Origin: CAYLZW01 sp964388085
GTDB lineage: Bacteria; Myxococcota; UBA727; CAYLZW01
Length of the DNA stretch: 5,001 nt
NCBI GenBank assembly: GCA_964388085.1
Contig: CAYLZW010000397.1
Coordinates: forward strand, 1 to 5,001
Reading direction: 5' to 3'
Made by a program: the position numbers and the translations under genes. Below are positions 1 to 5,001 of this stretch, one piece after another. The notes below the pieces were generated by a model that made no database searches, was not told the DNA's origin, and was given only the letters and a program-made list of their open reading frames with translations. The first letter of the stretch is position 1. The number at the start of each line of letters is the position of its first letter.

Positions 1-452
1 ACCGTGTCGACGAGGAAGCGGCGGTAGCTCGTGGCGTCGGCGCTCTGCGCGTGCTCGCCGTGTTGGTCCTGCTGGTAGCGCGCGTAGAGGTTGAGGCGCT
101 CTTCGTCGAGGCGCGGCTTGCCGACCGTGATGTCGAACAGCCCGTCACAGCGCTTGCGCACACGCCGTTGCGAGCGGGAGGGCACGAAGCCCGCCGTGGG
201 GATGCGCAGGGGCTGACACTTGCGGCAGCCGTCGCACAGCGGGCGATAGATGACCGTGCCCGAGCGGCGCATGCCGACGTCCATGGCGCGCTGGTAGGAG
301 GCGCCATCCACGTGGCCGGGGAGGGAGAAGGCAGTGCAGCTGCGGCGGCCGTCGCGGAAGTAGGCGCAGTCTCCTTCGACCACGACGAGGGGACCGAGCT
401 CCGTCAGGTCGAGCGGAGGGGGGATGACCCGGGGGGAGGGCTCCTTGGACAC
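1..452 (-). CDS. ate/bpt: Aminoacyl-tRNA–protein transferase (Ate/Bpt family), N-terminal part; runs off the left edge
   Basis: This family transfers an amino acid from aminoacyl-tRNA to the N-terminus of proteins: Arg in the eukaryotic-type enzymes, Leu onto N-terminal Asp/Glu in bacterial Bpt. The product is thereby marked for N-degron proteolysis in the cytoplasm. The visible 150 residues match the N-terminal ATE domain: a Cys-Ala-Tyr motif (Cys29), a Tyr-Arg-Pro run leading into a CxxCxxC cluster (Cys73, Cys76, Cys79), the Pro-Leu-Arg-Ile-Pro stretch, the signature PSRSQRR (91-97), and LNLYARYQ (120-127) followed by SYRRFLVD. I found this frame by translating the reverse complement. The GTG at 452 directly follows an in-frame TAG, so it is the earliest possible start. 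No Shine-Dalgarno sequence is visible before it. The C-terminal catalytic half lies outside the window, so arginyl- versus leucyltransferase cannot be decided. The family call is firm and the substrate is not. Confidence 0.9.
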   Translation of the reverse strand, partial: MSKEPSPRVIPPPLDLTELGPLVVVEGDCAYFRDGRRSCTAFSLPGHVDGASYQRAMDVGMRRSGTVIYRPLCDGCRKCQPLRIPTAGFVPSRSQRRVRKRCDGLFDITVGKPRLDEERLNLYARYQQDQHGEHAQSADATSYRRFLVDT

Positions 453-571
453 CTACGGCAAGTGTAACGCTTGGCCTTGGTTGCAGCACTCGCGGGGGAT
501 GCGGGGTGGGTTTCGGTGCTAGGAGTGCAGAGAGCCGACGGCGACGCCACGGCGACTGTCGTGTGGGCTCG
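453..571. other. Intergenic gap between ruvB and ate/bpt
   Basis: These 119 bases separate the ruvB stop from the next gene on the same strand. They hold a direct repeat of ACGGCGAC (538-545 and 549-556) and weak complementary arms with long loops (486-491 with 523-528, or 485-489 with 516-520). Neither pair is followed by a T-run in the direction of transcription, so I do not call an intrinsic terminator. The gap is long enough for a separate promoter for ate/bpt. I see no RNA gene or small ORF with support. Confidence 0.5.
461..466 (-). promoter_or_regulatory. Possible -10 hexamer for the ate/bpt gene
   Basis: On the minus strand this reads TACACT, a 4/6 match to TATAAT, and it ends 8 bases before the GTG start at 452. 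A good -35 box is not visible: the hexamer 17 bases upstream is GTGCTG. If real, transcription would begin at or almost at the start codon, giving a leaderless or near-leaderless mRNA, which would fit the missing Shine-Dalgarno sequence. One hexamer is weak evidence. Confidence 0.2.
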
Positions 572-1636
572 TCAGCTCTCGTCGAAGAGGCGGCCCTGGT
601 CGGAGGCTGGGGGGGCGGCGGGCGCGGTCCGGCCGAGGTGGGTGTAGGCCTTTTGCATCGCGACGCGGCCGCGCGGGGTGCGCATGAGGAAGCCCTCCTG
701 CAAGAGGTACGGCTCGTACACGTCCTCGAGGGTGGCGGACTCTTCGCCGAGGGCGGCGGCGAGCGTGTCGAGCCCGACCGGACGGCCCTCGAACTTGTCC
801 GTGAGCATGCCGAGCAGGCGTTTGTCCATCTGATCGAGGCCGAGCTCGTCGACGCCGAGGCGCCCCAGGGCCGAGCGCGCGACCTCGCGATCGATGTCCC
901 CCTCGTGCAGCACCTCGGCGAAGTCGCGCACGCGGCGAAGCAGGCGGTTGGCGATGCGCGGCGTGCCCCGGCAGCGGCTGGCGATCTCGTAGGCGCCCTC
1001 CTCGTCGACGCTGACGCCGAGCAGGCGGGCGCTGCGCAGCACGATGGCGACGAGCTCGTCGGTGCCATAGAAGTCGAGCCGCGCCGAGAAGCCGAAGCGG
1101 TCGCGCAGCGGGGACGTGAGCAGCCCGGTCTTGGTGGTGGCGCCGACGAGCGTGAAGGGCTTGACGTCGAGCGCGATGGAGCGCGCGCCGGCGCCTTCGC
1201 CGATGACGACGTCGAACTTGAAGTCCTCCATGGCTGGATAGAGGTTCTCTTCGACGACGGCGGTCAGCCGGTGGATCTCGTCGATGAACAGCACGTCCCC
1301 CGGCGCGAGGTTGGTGAGCAGCCCCGCGAGGTCGCCCTTCTTCTCGATGGCCGGTCCGCTCGTCACGTGCAGCTGCGCGCCCATCTCACGGGCGAGGATG
1401 TGCGCCAGCGTCGTCTTGCCGAGCCCGGGCGGGCCCGACAGCAACACGTGATCGAGCGGCTCGCCGCGGGCGCGGGCCGCTTGCGCGAACACCTTCAGGT
1501 TGCCGACCAAGGCACGCTGGCCGACGTAGTCGTCGAAGCTCCGCGGCCGGAGGCTGTTCTCGATGCGCTGCTCGTCCGCCGACGAGAGACCGTCGAGCAC
1601 GCTCGCGCGCGGGCCGTCCTTCGACGCCTCAGACAT
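572..1636 (-). CDS. ruvB: RuvB, Holliday junction branch migration ATPase
   Basis: RuvB is an AAA+ motor. Two hexameric rings flank RuvA on a Holliday junction and pump DNA through to drive branch migration (EC 3.6.4.12 class). The product has 354 residues, normal for the family. Visible features in order: the N-terminal LRPRSFDDYVGQ signature (29-40), Walker A GPPGLGKTT (68-76), Walker B VLFIDE (115-120), the hairpin region after MEDF that contacts RuvA (about 136-160), sensor I GATTKTG (165-171), the arginine-finger segment LRDRFG (177-182), sensor II RGTPRIANRLLRR (223-235), and a C-terminal winged-helix DNA-binding domain (about 285-336). A short Ala/Pro-rich tail follows. All key residues are present. 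The ATG at 1636 overlaps the end of ruvA by 8 bases, and a GAGG lies 9 bases upstream inside ruvA, consistent with coupled translation. Identity is essentially certain. Confidence 0.98.
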   Translation of the reverse strand: MSEASKDGPRASVLDGLSSADEQRIENSLRPRSFDDYVGQRALVGNLKVFAQAARARGEPLDHVLLSGPPGLGKTTLAHILAREMGAQLHVTSGPAIEKKGDLAGLLTNLAPGDVLFIDEIHRLTAVVEENLYPAMEDFKFDVVIGEGAGARSIALDVKPFTLVGATTKTGLLTSPLRDRFGFSARLDFYGTDELVAIVLRSARLLGVSVDEEGAYEIASRCRGTPRIANRLLRRVRDFAEVLHEGDIDREVARSALGRLGVDELGLDQMDKRLLGMLTDKFEGRPVGLDTLAAALGEESATLEDVYEPYLLQEGFLMRTPRGRVAMQKAYTHLGRTAPAAPPASDQGRLFDES

Positions 1637-2228
1637 GACGCAGCGCCTCGCGCACGAGCGCTTCGAGCGGCTCTCCCTCGTCGGCCAGCCGCTTCACGGC
1701 CTTGGTCGCGCGCTCGACCTGCACCGGCTTGTAGCCGAGGTTCTCGAGCGCGGAGCGCAGGTCCCCGAGCGGCCCGAGCTCGACGACGCGCGACGACGCC
1801 GCGCCGCCCTGGGCGCCGAGGCCGTGCTTGTTCAGCCGGTCTCTCATCTCGAGCACGATGCGCGCGGCCGTCTTCTTGCCGACGCCGGGCACCTTCGTGA
1901 GGCGCGCCTCATCACCGCCGGCGATGGCGCTGACGAGGTCGCCGGGCTCCATGCCCGAGAGCAGCGAGAGCGCCACGCGCGGTCCGACGCCGCTCACCGA
2001 GATGAGCCGCTCGAACAGCGACAGGGCGTCGGCGGTGAGGAAGGCGAACAGCTCGATGGCGTCCTCGCGGACGTGGGTGTGCACGTGTACGCGCACCTTC
2101 TGGTCGGCCGCGCCGAGGCGCGCGAGGTCTGCCAGCGGCATGCGCACCTTGTAACCGACGCCGCCCACGTCGATGCAGGCGTGGTCGAGGTCCTTGGAGA
2201 CGAGCTGTCCGTGCAGAAAGCCGATCAT
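1629..2228 (-). CDS. ruvA: RuvA, Holliday junction-binding subunit
   Basis: RuvA tetramers bind the four-way junction, hold it open in a square-planar form and load RuvB. The product has 199 residues, close to the E. coli length. Domain I is the OB fold (about 1-62), starting with the family-typical MIGFLHG and carrying the acidic pin Glu55-Asp56 in the VREDA motif, the charges that separate strands at the crossover. Domain II carries two helix-hairpin-helix motifs, VSGVGPRVALSLL (78-90) and VPGVGKKTAARIVLEM (113-128). After a Gly/Ala/Ser linker (about 136-147), domain III (about 150-199) is the RuvB-binding three-helix bundle and includes the conserved LGYKPVQVERA stretch. The ATG at 2228 is the only start giving the conserved N-terminus; only a weak GGTG lies before it. 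The stop overlaps ruvB by 8 bases, and ruvC ends 48 bases upstream, so the three genes look cotranscribed. Confidence 0.98.
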   Translation of the reverse strand: MIGFLHGQLVSKDLDHACIDVGGVGYKVRMPLADLARLGAADQKVRVHVHTHVREDAIELFAFLTADALSLFERLISVSGVGPRVALSLLSGMEPGDLVSAIAGGDEARLTKVPGVGKKTAARIVLEMRDRLNKHGLGAQGGAASSRVVELGPLGDLRSALENLGYKPVQVERATKAVKRLADEGEPLEALVREALRHV

Positions 2229-2276
2229 GACATCACCGCGGCGCCGCCCTCATCGCGTCCTGCCGCGCCTTTGACG
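2229..2276. other. 48-base gap between ruvC and ruvA
   Basis: This is a short spacer inside the ruvCAB cluster. It contains the perfect 10-base palindrome GCGGCGCCGC at 2238-2247, close to the ruvA start. The palindrome is too short and has no T-run, so it is not a terminator. It is probably a chance product of GC richness. No LexA-like site (CTGT-N8-ACAG) is apparent here by eye. Confidence 0.5.
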
Positions 2277-2873
2277 CTACAGCTTCCCCTGCGCGCGGGC
2301 GAGGGCCGCGAATCCCGCGCGGCGACCTTTGGAGCCCGCGCGCGATCGCTTCGCCGCGGACGAGCCGGGGGTCGCGGCGCCGAGGCTCGTGACGTTGTCG
2401 AGCGCGTGGCAGAGCGCGAGCGCGAGCGCGTCCGCGGCGTCCTCGAAGGGGTGCGCTTTGAGGCCAAGGAGCCGCGTCACCATCTCGGCCACCTGCTCCT
2501 TGCTGGCGCGGCCGGTGCCCCCTACGCGCGCCTTGACGGTGCTCGTGGAGTGACTGACGACGGGCACGCCGCACAGCCCGACGGTGGCGAGCACGGCGCC
2601 GCGCGCCTGGCCGAGGATCAGCGCCGAGCGGGCGCCGCGGTTCACGAACACGTCCTCGACCGCGGCGACCTCGGGCCGGAAGGTCTCGAGCACCTGGTGC
2701 AGGCCGCGCGACAAGGCGACGATGCGCTCGGGCAGCCTCTCCTTGCCGTCGAGGAACACCACGCCGTTGTCGACGTGCACGAGCGCGCGCGTGCGCAGAT
2801 CGACGTCGATGACACCCCAGCCGGCCTTGAGCGAGCCCGGATCGACGCCGAGGACGCGGAGCCTCGACTTCAT
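2277..2873 (-). CDS. ruvC: RuvC, crossover junction endodeoxyribonuclease
   Basis: RuvC is a dimeric RNase H-like nuclease that cuts Holliday junctions symmetrically in the presence of Mg2+ (EC 3.1.21.10). The four catalytic acids line up with E. coli D7, E66, D138 and D141: Asp11 in LGVDPGS, Glu73 in AAVEDVFV, and Asp145 and Asp148 in FEDAADALA. Other family segments are visible: NRGARSALILGQARGA (78-93) and the GTGRASKEQVAEMV region (119-132). The product has 198 residues against 173 in E. coli. The excess is a C-terminal tail from about residue 165, rich in Ser, Ala, Arg, Lys and Gly, which probably adds non-specific DNA contacts (inference). The ATG at 2873 shares an ATGA with the stop of the upstream lipoprotein gene and has no Shine-Dalgarno sequence of its own, pointing to translational coupling. 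Identity is essentially certain. Confidence 0.98.
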   Translation of the reverse strand: MKSRLRVLGVDPGSLKAGWGVIDVDLRTRALVHVDNGVVFLDGKERLPERIVALSRGLHQVLETFRPEVAAVEDVFVNRGARSALILGQARGAVLATVGLCGVPVVSHSTSTVKARVGGTGRASKEQVAEMVTRLLGLKAHPFEDAADALALALCHALDNVTSLGAATPGSSAAKRSRAGSKGRRAGFAALARAQGKL

Positions 2874-4537
2874 TCGCAGCCGCGCAGCGCGACGCCGTTC
2901 TCGCCGAGCGGCGTCGGACCGTCGCTCGTGCGCGAGTAGCAGAAGCTGTCGGGCACGTCGGGCGCGTCGGGCGCCACGCGCTCGATGCTGCGGCCGTCGT
3001 GCCGGTGATCGAGGTAGCCGCCGAAGGTCGACACCGGCCGCCCGTCGTCGTCGGACAGCGTGATCGGCAAGAGGGCGTCGTTCGAGATGCCGCGGCAGAG
3101 CGCGGAGATCGTGCGCGAAGGGTCCACCCCGTAGAAGTCGGCCGCGAAGCTGCCGGGCACGATCAGCACGTAGTCGCCGGCCTCGAGCACGGGCGCGTCG
3201 CCCGGGAAGGCGCAGGTCCTGGCGTCCGTACCGGTGCCGAGCGTGAGCGACCAGCTCGCGAGCGCTATGTCGATGTCGCCGTAGTTGACCAGCTCGACGT
3301 ACTCGCCGGCGGCGTCGCTCGGGGCGCCGCTCGGTCCGTTGCCCATGATCTCGTTCAGCCCGATCTCCGGCAGGGGCGCGGTGACGAAGCTGCCGCTGCC
3401 CGTCGCCGAGGAGCCGGTGTCGTCCTCGGCGCGCACGCGGAAGGCGTAGCTCTCGCCGACGACGAGGCCGCTCAGCGAGACGCTGTGCGCGTAGCGCGGC
3501 GGGATGGTGCCCTCGACGGGCGCCGACGAGAACGCGCCCAGCACCGGACAGGGGACGGCGCCGAGGCAGTCGAGCGCCCCGCCGAGGACACCGTAGCGCA
3601 CCTCGGTGCTGGACGCCTTCGACGTCGAGAAACGGATGGTCGCGGCCACGTCGGTGGGGATGGCCTCGGGCAGCACCAACAGGCCGTTCGGCTGCAGGTC
3701 GCAGCTCGGGCCCGTCGTGAACGGGACGCGCACGACCTCCATCTCACTGCCCTCGTCGTCGGTGATGCCGGGGCCGAGCACCAGCTCGTAGTCGGCGCCG
3801 GGAGCGAGCCGCTCACAGCCGCCCTGCTGCGCGAGCACGAGCGTGGCGACGGAGCGATCCTCCGAGACGAGCACGGCCTCGGTGACGGGGACGAGCGCGT
3901 CGGCGGCCGGGCTCGCGGGCTCGATCGCGACGCTGTCGGCCGACAGGCCAAGGACGCCCTGGTTGAAGGTCAGCCGGAAGTACTTGCGGTTTGGCACCAC
4001 GAGCCCGCTGCCGACGTCGTGCGCCGCCAGCGCGGGCGGGCCGTCATCGGTGGTGAAGTCGAGCCGGAAGGTCTCGTTGACGCCGGCGGCGCCGAACAGC
4101 GGGTTGCCCGAGGTGTCTCTGACGTCGGCCGAGACGAGCAGCGAGTAGGCGGTGCCCGCGCGCAGCGGCGCGACGGGCGTCACGACCAGCTCCGTGTCGC
4201 CGCCCTCGATGACGACGTCAGCGGGCACCACGTCCGCCTGGCGGGACTCGATGAGCGGCGGGTTGTTGAAGTCGGTCAAGAACGCTCTGTCGACCTCGGC
4301 GCGCTCGACGATGATAACGGTGGCGGCCTCGTCCTCGCGGAAGACGGACTTGTCGTTCAGCGGCTCCGAGAAGGTCAGCCGAAAGCTCACGCTGACCGGC
4401 ACCAGCGTGAGCACCGGCTCGACGGAGATGATGCGCGGCGGATCCAGATCGAGATCCGGCCGGTTCGGACAGCCGGCGAAGAGCGCCGCGAACGCGACGG
4501 GGACAGCGACGAGGAGAGGGCGGTGGCGAAGGCGCAT
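2870..4537 (-). CDS. Predicted lipoprotein with Ig-like repeats, FN3-like domain and C-terminal lamin-tail domain
   Basis: This is a 555-residue secreted protein of unknown function. Residues 1-23 form a lipoprotein signal: a basic n-region (Arg2, Arg4, Arg6), a hydrophobic core and a lipobox-like FAGC ending at Cys23. Residue +2 is Pro, not Asp, so under the E. coli sorting rule an outer-membrane location is likely. Two SbsA-like Ig (Big_5-type) domains follow, at about 33-163 and 165-277, each with the FRLTF strand (52-56 and 187-191) and ending in an FTT motif. An FN3-like domain spans about 281-388 (TEVRYG, then YAFRVRAEDD). A lamin-tail domain begins at about 389 with the motif LNEIMGN, then GEYVELVNYGD and SWSLTLG. 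Eight Cys besides Cys23 could form disulfides. No catalytic motif is visible, so a structural or adhesive surface role is plausible (inference). I chose ATG 4537 for the signal peptide; an in-frame GTG at 4546 would add three residues. Neither has a clear Shine-Dalgarno sequence. The gene overlaps ruvC by 4 bases. Confidence 0.88.
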   Translation of the reverse strand: MRLRHRPLLVAVPVAFAALFAGCPNRPDLDLDPPRIISVEPVLTLVPVSVSFRLTFSEPLNDKSVFREDEAATVIIVERAEVDRAFLTDFNNPPLIESRQADVVPADVVIEGGDTELVVTPVAPLRAGTAYSLLVSADVRDTSGNPLFGAAGVNETFRLDFTTDDGPPALAAHDVGSGLVVPNRKYFRLTFNQGVLGLSADSVAIEPASPAADALVPVTEAVLVSEDRSVATLVLAQQGGCERLAPGADYELVLGPGITDDEGSEMEVVRVPFTTGPSCDLQPNGLLVLPEAIPTDVAATIRFSTSKASSTEVRYGVLGGALDCLGAVPCPVLGAFSSAPVEGTIPPRYAHSVSLSGLVVGESYAFRVRAEDDTGSSATGSGSFVTAPLPEIGLNEIMGNGPSGAPSDAAGEYVELVNYGDIDIALASWSLTLGTGTDARTCAFPGDAPVLEAGDYVLIVPGSFAADFYGVDPSRTISALCRGISNDALLPITLSDDDGRPVSTFGGYLDHRHDGRSIERVAPDAPDVPDSFCYSRTSDGPTPLGENGVALRGCE

Positions 4538-4605
4538 GCGGCTCACGAGAGGAAGGTTATCAGGCCGGAGCACGACGGCGAGGACGCAAGGGGCTCGAGG
4601 GGCGG
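4538..4605. other. Gap between the right-edge gene and the lipoprotein gene
   Basis: These 68 bases separate two genes on the same strand. No hairpin followed by a T-run is visible, so there is no evidence that transcription of the upstream gene stops here; read-through into the lipoprotein-ruvCAB unit is possible. The only notable element is the GATAAC hexamer described separately. Confidence 0.5.
4556..4561 (-). promoter_or_regulatory. Possible -10 hexamer before the lipoprotein gene
   Basis: On the minus strand this reads GATAAC within TGATAACC, a 4/6 match to TATAAT, in the AT-richest part of a very GC-rich gap. It ends 9 bases before the alternative GTG start at 4546 and 18 bases before ATG 4537. 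No matching -35 box is seen at normal spacing; a TTGCGT lies too far upstream, about 22 bases away. If it is functional, the lipoprotein-ruvCAB unit would have its own promoter with a very short leader. Confidence 0.2.
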
Positions 4606-5001
4606 TCAGTAGGGGTCTCTGCCGGCGGCCTTGAGCTTGTTCGAGAACCAGCCGCCGGTGAGGGAGTCGATGTCCGCGGTCAGCTCCTGCACGCGCAGCT
4701 CCTTGCGAATGCGATCGGCGAGGTCGCGCGGGGGCGTCAGCTCGAGATCGACCTGCAGGCGGCGGCGCTCGTAGTAGCGGCGGGTGACCTCGTCGAGCAC
4801 GCGGTCGCGGAGGTTCGCGAGCCGCACGCCCTCGCGCGCGACGGCGAGCTCCTGAGGATCGAAGAGCAGTCGATCGAGGTCCCACTGGCCCTGCACCTGG
4901 ATCTCGTAGCCGACGTCGTTGTCCGACGTGACCACGATGGCCTCGGTGGCCTCGTTGTTGGTGCGCGTGCGCTGGTCGTCGTCGATCTCGTAGTCGAAGC
5001 G
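4606..5001 (-). CDS. Hypothetical protein, C-terminal 131 residues; runs off the right edge
   Basis: I do not recognise this gene. The frame is open to the window edge, so the apparent GTG at 4935 is internal and the gene starts outside. The visible segment opens with a polar, acidic, strand-like stretch (window residues 1-40; for example VGYEIQVQGQWDLDRLLF with alternating hydrophobics, resembling an outer-membrane or secreted beta strand). From about residue 50 it becomes a long, highly charged helical region (ELAVAREGVRLANLRD, then EVTRRYYERRRLQVDLEL), a short Pro-containing break (TPPRD), and a second helix ending near LTGGWFSNKL. The heptad-like pattern suggests a coiled coil. It ends in TGA 68 bases before the lipoprotein gene, on the same strand. 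A periplasmic or outer-membrane protein is a reasonable guess but rests only on composition and its neighbour. Strong third-position G/C bias supports it as a real gene. Confidence 0.75.
   Translation of the reverse strand, partial: RFDYEIDDDQRTRTNNEATEAIVVTSDNDVGYEIQVQGQWDLDRLLFDPQELAVAREGVRLANLRDRVLDEVTRRYYERRRLQVDLELTPPRDLADRIRKELRVQELTADIDSLTGGWFSNKLKAAGRDPY

Noticed and set aside
51..467. Plus-strand open frame at the left edge
   Set aside because: It is antisense to the ate/bpt frame, which carries clear family motifs.
485..528. Inverted-repeat arms in the ruvB–ate gap as a terminator or operator
   Set aside because: The arms are only 5-6 bases with loops of 26-31 bases, and no T-run follows.
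145..1068. Minus-strand open frame overlapping ruvB in another frame
   Set aside because: It is Ser/Arg/Pro/Ala-rich with no motif; ruvB and ate/bpt account for the same DNA.
506..1900. Long plus-strand open frame (464 codons) opposite ruvB and ruvA
   Set aside because: It lies antisense to two certain genes. Its product is low-complexity, rich in Arg, Ala, Glu and Gly, with no recognisable domain, as expected from the complement of GC-rich coding DNA.
2229..2276. SOS (LexA) operator before ruvA
   Set aside because: No CTGT-N8-ACAG or GAAC-N4-GTTC pattern was seen in this gap or upstream of ruvC. LexA sites vary among phyla, so this is not proof of absence.
2412..2430. Short GCGCGA repeat run inside ruvC
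   Set aside because: It encodes the Ala-Leu alternation of the conserved helix after Asp148 (DALALALCH), so protein constraint plus GC-rich codons explains it.
1563..2939. Plus-strand open frame (458 codons) opposite ruvA and ruvC
   Set aside because: Same reason: it is antisense to intact conserved genes and has a biased composition and no motif.
2999..4612. Plus-strand open frame (537 codons) opposite the lipoprotein gene
   Set aside because: The minus-strand frame has a signal peptide, a lipobox and recognisable domains. The plus-strand product is an Arg/Asp/Glu/Gly-rich shadow.
4538..4885. N-terminal extension of the lipoprotein frame (671-residue version)
   Set aside because: The extra residues are Arg/Pro/Ala-rich, overlap the right-edge gene in another frame, and would bury the signal peptide and lipobox.

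Overview
The window is GC-rich (every recognisable gene uses mostly G or C at third codon positions), and all credible genes lie on the minus strand. It reads as ordinary chromosome from a high-GC Gram-negative bacterium. The lipoprotein, built from Ig-like repeats plus a lamin-tail domain, and the presence of an Ate/Bpt-type aminoacyl-tRNA–protein transferase suggest Myxococcota or a relative. That taxonomic guess is inference; no RNA gene or diagnostic marker is present to confirm it.

In transcription order (right to left) the layout is: (1) the 3' end of an unrecognised gene running off the right edge (4606 to >5001); (2) a 68-base gap with a weak promoter-like hexamer; (3) a 555-residue predicted lipoprotein with two Ig-like domains, a fibronectin-III-like domain and a C-terminal lamin-tail domain (2870-4537); (4) ruvC (2277-2873), whose ATG overlaps the lipoprotein stop in an ATGA; (5) a 48-base gap; (6) ruvA (1629-2228); (7) ruvB (572-1636), overlapping ruvA by 8 bases; (8) a 119-base gap; (9) the 5' part of an ate/bpt gene running off the left edge (<1 to 452).

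The core is a complete ruvC-ruvA-ruvB cluster, the whole Holliday-junction branch migration and resolution machine, with all catalytic and signature residues intact. RuvA recognises the four-way junction, RuvB hexamers drive branch migration, and RuvC cuts the junction. The tight spacing suggests one transcript in which the lipoprotein gene is cotranscribed and translationally coupled with ruvC. The lipoprotein and the transferase have no obvious functional link to recombination.

I see no mobile element, CRISPR array, tRNA, rRNA, toxin-antitoxin pair or defence gene. The many long open frames on the plus strand are antisense shadows of GC-rich genes. I found no convincing undescribed system. 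The points most worth a second look are the lipoprotein-ruvC overlap, the basic tail on RuvC, the unrecognised C-terminal domain at the right edge, and two GTG starts that lack a Shine-Dalgarno sequence and sit just downstream of -10-like hexamers.
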